A stretch of DNA of 64,000 nucleotides from Trichuris trichiura (taxonomy: Eukaryota; Nematoda; Enoplea; Trichinellida; Trichuridae): the NCBI GenBank assembly GCA_037903355.1, contig JBAJFE010000016.1, positions 781,206 through 845,205 on the forward strand, in the 5' to 3' direction. This document shows positions 59,202-64,000 of this stretch, piece by piece (position 1 is the stretch's first letter; every line of letters begins with the position of its first letter). The notes beneath the pieces are model-generated. The model saw only the letters and a program-made list of their open reading frames with translations. It was not told the DNA's origin and ran no database searches. A program made the translations under genes and the position numbers.

Positions 59202-59540
59202 AAGAAGTTCAACAGGCTGCAAGTCCATGAAAATTCGTAAACAACTAAGATGCTGTTTTTTAAAATAAATGTTTCAACATCCTTCGTCTGTTACTTAATC
59301 CGGCCGCTGTTGTTGTCTATTACTATACTGTTGTTTTTTGCGCTAAGATTTTGAGTCAGTGCGCGAGTATGTATGTTTTATTACATACGCTTTACAAAAA
59401 GCGTGATATGTTACTGTAATGCTGCAGTCTACAGTTGAATATCAGCTAAACTTATCCTGCCTTATTTGGCCTTGTCAGAAGTGATAGTATGTAAGAAAGT
59501 CGACTGCAGGAATGTTATGTAACAGAATTATGATGCAGAT
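59202..59540. other. Intergenic between TM2D2 and TRAP1
   Basis: Contains the TM2D2 polyadenylation signal and presumably the TRAP1 promoter. No other feature recognised. Confidence 0.5.
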
Positions 59541-62500
59541 ATGAAGCGTGTACTGGGTTTGCTTGTTTTCAATCCTCTCGGCCGCCAGTGTCCACGTTTC
59601 GGGCGGACGCTGCCTATGCTATCAACAGGTGAGCTGGTCATTGTCGTATGAAACCCATCGATGGTACTCTTTGTTTCAGCATCATCTCGGGCCCGGCTAA
59701 CTTCTGAATGGTCGTTAACGCCAAATAGAAGCATTTATACGCATCCAAGATGTCTTGCAAAGATGGAAACTCAGAGAGAGATGCCATACGGTAGCATATT
59801 TCACATTTCAGGTCGATTACTTTTTAAAGTCAAATGCCTTATTTAGAAAAGCACGAGTTTCGCGCTGAAACACGTATGCTAATGGACATTGTAGCCCGCT
59901 CTCTCTACTCACACAAAGAGGTTGCTCATATTTTCATTTTTCTCCTTCCATGCCTGCTACAATTGCTTCTATTAGAGTAACCCAGTTTCCTAAGGCTTTG
60001 TGTTTATTGTTGGCCAAAAAAGCGTCAGAAGCTGCTGGTTTTTTCAAATCTTCATACTGTAAAATGTCGCGTCTTTTTGAAGGTATTTGTTCGCGAATTA
60101 GTTTCGAACGCCAGCGACGCCTTGGAGAAGCTGCGAACCACCCAACTCTCCAATATGAATACGGAAGGCGCGGCAAGCGCGTACGATCCGAAAATTACCA
60201 TTTACACGGACAAGCTGGAAAAGATTCTTATTGTCCAAGATAACGGCATTGGCATGAGCAAGGAGGATCTGATTGAACATTTGGGCACCATTGCCAAATC
60301 AGGCACCGCTGTAAAAACCACCAACTTTGGATGGGCGTTGGTTAGGTGTTCGATCCGATTCCATTTTAGGATTTTGTAAAAGCAATGCAGTCAAGCGGAA
60401 GCGCCAATGTTGATCAGCTGATTGGACAATTTGGTGTTGGCTTTTATTCGGCATTCATGATCGCCGATAAAATTGAAGTGATCACGAAAAAGCACGATCC
60501 AGGAAGCAAAGGCTACCGTTGGATGTCGGAAGGGTTTGTTAAACGCCCAATCTATTTAGCTTGCTTTAAATTCACCTGAAAAACACTGAACGAAGGTTTG
60601 GGTCTCTTCCCCGCGAATAGCGCAGTAGATTAAACCTGATTATTATCAGGATTACTGTATTGCTTGCGTGGAAACTGTGGAAAAGACCCAAATCTGTTCT
60701 CAAACTTTGACCGTCTGTTAATCTAACATTTATAATCACATTTCCACAACAGTACAACCTCTGTTATTCAGTTTCGAAGGACGTAAGCGTTGTTATAAAC
60801 ATTTTATTAATTGTGAGAAAGTAGAAATGATGAAATATCTTTTTTTTCACATTTCGTCAGGTTAATGTGATGTCGTTTAGAGGAAAAATTTATCTAAAAG
60901 AAGTATGGTTATTTTCCCGCCTTTTTCCTTAACCCTAATCATTTTGTCATCCGCTTGGGCAGCTGTGCGGTTTTCATTGGTTAATCAGAGAAGTGAACCC
61001 TTCTTGGATAGACTAAAGGTGAAACTGTACTTCTATTACAAGAGTGTAGGAGTTCACGTTGCTCACCAAGCGCGTTGCTAGTTGGCTCTGGTAGCAGCTC
61101 AACTGTTTTGCCTTTTTGATGAATTTAAGTAGGTATTGTCGTCATTAACTTTTTCGGGTCTTTTCCTCCATTTGTTCGCAAACGATACAGTAACCTTAAA
61201 GATAATCAGGCTCGTTCAACTCTTATGAACATGCTAGCATAAATAGCATCGATTACGCGGTTAGGTGTCCCATTGTCGTAGTGCGACTTTGTCTGACATC
61301 GTATTCTGTCTTTAATTAAACCTAAACTTTAAAATAATGCATATATTTTGGTTTAGGCTTGGGTAAAGGCAGTACCTCACAGTCAGTGTGCTTTCCTTTA
61401 AAGGCGGAAGAACAGAAAAGAACCCGCATTTCTCAAACATTAAGCGCGAAAAATCAATGGTCGGTTTTACTGGGTTTACGAGTTGAACAAACCTGATTTT
61501 TGCCAAGATTAGTGTACCGTTTGCGAGCGTATAGAGGAAGAGACTCCTTATTTATTTTTTTATTGTCCAGTAAGTCCGTTGGCAGTCGAAATCCCGAATA
61601 GGTCGAAGGTGCACTGTAAAGTTTGCCTTTTTGGCAGTTATGGGTTGATATCTTTTCTTTAAGAAGTGTATTTGAATAGAGGCGTTGTTATTATTATTGG
61701 CCTTGCTCGAAGTTAGTGATCTAAAAAAGAAGAAGAGTATAATAACGCCTCGACTCAAATACGTTCCTTTTCTGGATGCCAACACACAACTGCCCCAGGG
61801 CTGAGCTTTTCAGTGTATCTTCGACCTAATCGGGATTTTGACCCTAATCCCAACAGGTCAACTGTTGATGGATTGTTTATTGTATCACTGCAAAGATTAA
61901 TTTGCGTAAACTTTTTTCCGGCGCTTGCTAACGCTCGTGCGTATTCTCGGTTGCTCAGCTTTAGGCCAAGCAGAAATACTCCATTGTTAGCTAACTCATC
62001 GACTTTCCAAAGTTTTTGTAATTGCGTTAATCTGATAAGCAGAATGCATTCTTATAACGCTGTCTAAGAAAATGCTTCTCGGCGCAATAGATTGCAGCAT
62101 TTTTTTAGAATTACCGTTTTTATTTGCCTAAATTGCGCGTCAGTGCGGTTGGCAAAATGCCAAATGGCAAATTTTTCCCTGTTGCGTCCGATCGAATTCA
62201 ATTTTTTTTTGTTAAGAGCCGAATGTTACGAAATTGAAGAAGTTGATAATGCCGAGTGCGGAACGAAGATTGTTTGTCACTTGAAGCCCGGCGAATCGGA
62301 GTTTGCCGATGAACAAAGGATAAAAGGTTTCAAAAAGTTCTTTTTTTTTCACACAGTTGTACAGTCCCGTCAAATTTGAAGAGAATACAACTACCATTGC
62401 CTTTTGAAGATAAATATTAGTGCCTCAGTTTAAAATACGGTGTATTTTGTTTCAGAAGTATTGACGAAGTACAGTAATTTCGTCGCGTTTCCAATTTATC

Positions 62501-64000
62501 TTAACGACGCTCGAGTAAACAAAGTGCAGGCTCTATGGCGATGCGATCCCAAAGAAGTTACGGACGAGATGCACAAAGAGTTCTACCGGTTCGTCTCGCA
62601 TTCGCAGACCGGAGAGCCTCGTTACACCATCCATTTTCGGGTATTAAGTGGCTTCTTCGGCTGCTATGCAAATTTATTATCTTTTTAGGCTGAAGCTCCC
62701 GTTGATGTAAATGCGTTATTATACGTTCCAGACGCGCCTACCGACTTTATTGGAATGTTGCAAATGGAAGTAGGCGTTTCCTTGTACTGTCGTCGAATTC
62801 TCATTCAGCAGTCAGCAAAAGACGTTATTCCATCATGGTTACGCTTTCTAAAAGGCGTCATCGACAGCGAAGATATTCCGCTGAACCTTAGCCGCGAACT
62901 GCTTCAGAAATCAGCTATACTTAAGTGCGAATTCCCTTAATTTTTGTAGTTGATATTGTAATTTAAATCTCTTTATTAATTTCAGCAAAGTGAAAGCTGT
63001 AGTCACATCGAAAGTAATAAAGTATCTACAAGATAACATGAAGAAGGATGCGGAGAAGTATGAAATATTTTACTCGCACTTCAGGCATTACTTCAAGGAG
63101 GGTATTATACGCGCCGAAAGTCAAGAGGAAAAGGTTGGCGGCGCCATCCAAAGTTTTTGTCGTTAATCTGCCCAACGTTTTTTTTGCTGTCCAGGAAAAT
63201 GTAGCAAAGCTGCTATTGTTTGAATCTTCAAATCAACGTCCCGGTATCAAGATTTCATTGCGCGATTACTGCGATCGAATGCAAGCTGGTCAGCGAGAAA
63301 TTTACTACCTGAACTCGCCAAGGTAAGTTCAATAAATCGTCTTGCAATTGTTTGAAATTGCGCGCTATTATTTTACCACAGCATTGCAACGAAGACTACG
63401 CGCTTTTTATTTCAGCCAAATAGAAGATGGTTGCAAAGATTGGAAATGACGAACGTTTTTTTTTTCAGCCGTTTGTTAGCCGAGTCTTCGCCTTACTACG
63501 AGGCAATAAAAGAAAAAAACTTTGAGATACTGTTCTGCTTCGATCCGGCCGACGAGGTCACGTTGCTATCGTTGCGACAGTTCGATCGAAAAGATTTGGT
63601 ATCGGTGGAAAATTTTTTAAACAGGGACAAAAGCGACACCGAAGTGGTCGAGACCAGTATGCCACACTCGTGTATTAAAGGTATATTTTTTTAAAACGTC
63701 TTTTTAGGCGAGCTAAACAAGGAAGATTTGAAAAATCTTTTGGACTGGATAAAAACTACGCTCGGCGATCGTAAAGTGAATGAAATTAGGGTGAGCTTTT
63801 TCCAAAACGCAATTTGCTCGTTTCTCGTTAGCGGTATTCATTGTCAGACCACGCAAAAGCTGACCACGTACCCGTGTATGATTTCCGTGAAAGAACTCGG
63901 CGCGATTCGAAGTTTTCTCAGGGCACAAACACCGGAACAGTTGACTGAAGAGCAACGACTTATGCTCTTGAAGCCAACGCTTGAAGTTAATCCAAAGTAA
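59541..64000 (+). CDS. TRAP1: TRAP1, mitochondrial HSP90 (partial, 3' end beyond window)
   Basis: ATP-dependent HSP90-type chaperone of the mitochondrial matrix. Exon 1 (ATG 59,541) is a mitochondrial presequence, Arg-rich and without acidic residues: [20 protein letters not shown]. Then [37 protein letters not shown] with the ATP-binding Glu and Asn; [75 protein letters not shown]; the middle-domain [19 protein letters not shown] with the catalytic Arg region; [40 protein letters not shown]; and [17 protein letters not shown]. The window ends in [11 protein letters not shown] just at a gtaa donor, so roughly 70 family residues lie outside. The intron 60,534-62,216 is 1.7 kb and full of MITEs; the others are short. 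Confidence 0.95.
60600..60690. mobile_element. Collapsed family A element: two terminal repeats back to back
   Basis: gggtctcttccccgcg ... gattaaacctgat, then atcaggattactgtattgct ... gtggaaaagaccc: the two ends of family A abut with almost no core, forming a palindrome of about 90 bases. It sits in the long TRAP1 intron. Confidence 0.7.
61156..61547. mobile_element. TIR element (family A), full copy in a TRAP1 intron
   Basis: Left end gggtcttttcctccatttgt then tcgcaaacgatacagtaacc and gataatcaggctcgttcaac. Right end gttgaacaaacctgattttt ... ccgtttgcgagcgtatagag then gaagagact is its inverse. The core has 'aaacctaaac' and 'ggtttaggcttgggtaaagg'. About 390 bp, non-coding. Best-preserved copy in the window. 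Confidence 0.82.
61580..61860. mobile_element. Palindromic MITE, family B, copy 2
   Basis: gaaatcccgaataggtcgaa ... mirrored by ttcgacctaatcgggatttt; inner arms gtatttgaatagaggcgttg and taacgcctcgactcaaatac also pair. Same family as 13,185-13,510. Located about 35 bases after a family A element in the TRAP1 intron. Confidence 0.78.

Noticed and set aside
59950..60243. Plus frame of 97 codons and minus frame of 80 codons near the TRAP1 ATPase domain
   Set aside because: They overlap the TRAP1 exon in the wrong frame or strand, and the TRAP1 frame has clear HSP90 motifs.
1..64000. CRISPR arrays, operons, ribosome binding sites, bacterial-type terminators
   Set aside because: The genes are spliced eukaryotic genes; no regularly spaced direct repeats with unique spacers were seen.
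1..64000. tRNA or rRNA genes
   Set aside because: None were recognised by eye. A covariance-model scan would be needed to exclude a tRNA.

Overview
This is a window of animal nuclear DNA from a small-genome invertebrate. The recognisable genes are metazoan ones (PIGW/GWT1, UTP20, DPH1, ARMC1, a voltage-gated proton channel, TMEM120, TM2D2 and TRAP1). They are cut by many short GT-AG introns of about 48-60 bases, with AT-rich intergenic DNA, many (AAT)n arrays and several families of small palindromic mobile elements. I cannot name the species. The architecture would suit a nematode or another compact-genome invertebrate, but that is inference. All genes were assembled by eye from exon-sized reading frames, splice signals and remembered family features, so internal exon edges are approximate unless stated.

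Layout. 1-2,567: no gene seen. 2,568-7,745: two tandem minus-strand aldo-keto reductase genes with matching exon structure. 7,746-13,180: mostly non-coding, with one small secreted Cys-rich protein gene (minus, 11,227-11,710) and hairpin elements at its distal end. 13,520-29,720: the most unusual region, a very large inverted duplication. Arms of about 5 kb (about 13,520-18,490 and 24,850-29,720) face each other across a 6.4 kb spacer that holds two ordinary minus-strand genes of unknown function. Each arm carries a 5'-truncated PIGW copy, a second decayed gene, and a nested palindrome of about 1.1 kb with a hairpin at its centre. The two PIGW copies carry different disabling lesions.

30,335-33,325: a short Pro-rich membrane protein gene (plus) and a small coiled-coil protein gene (minus). 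33,842-47,147: one large minus-strand gene for UTP20, the HEAT-repeat ribosome biogenesis factor. Its long introns house a near-perfect foldback element and a MITE. 48,469-52,457: DPH1 and ARMC1 on the minus strand. 53,061-53,980: Hv1 on the plus strand, divergent from ARMC1. 54,864-57,602: TMEM120 (minus), whose longest intron contains opposite-strand reading frames that look coding. 58,208-59,201: TM2D2 (plus). 59,541-64,000: TRAP1 (plus), running off the window end.

The functional genes do not form one pathway. They are housekeeping functions: ribosome biogenesis, translation factor modification, GPI anchor synthesis, mitochondrial chaperoning, proton conductance and carbonyl reduction. 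Each has its own promoter region and there is no sign of an operon. The main biological novelty is the nested palindrome system, plus a proton channel that lacks the third S4 arginine.
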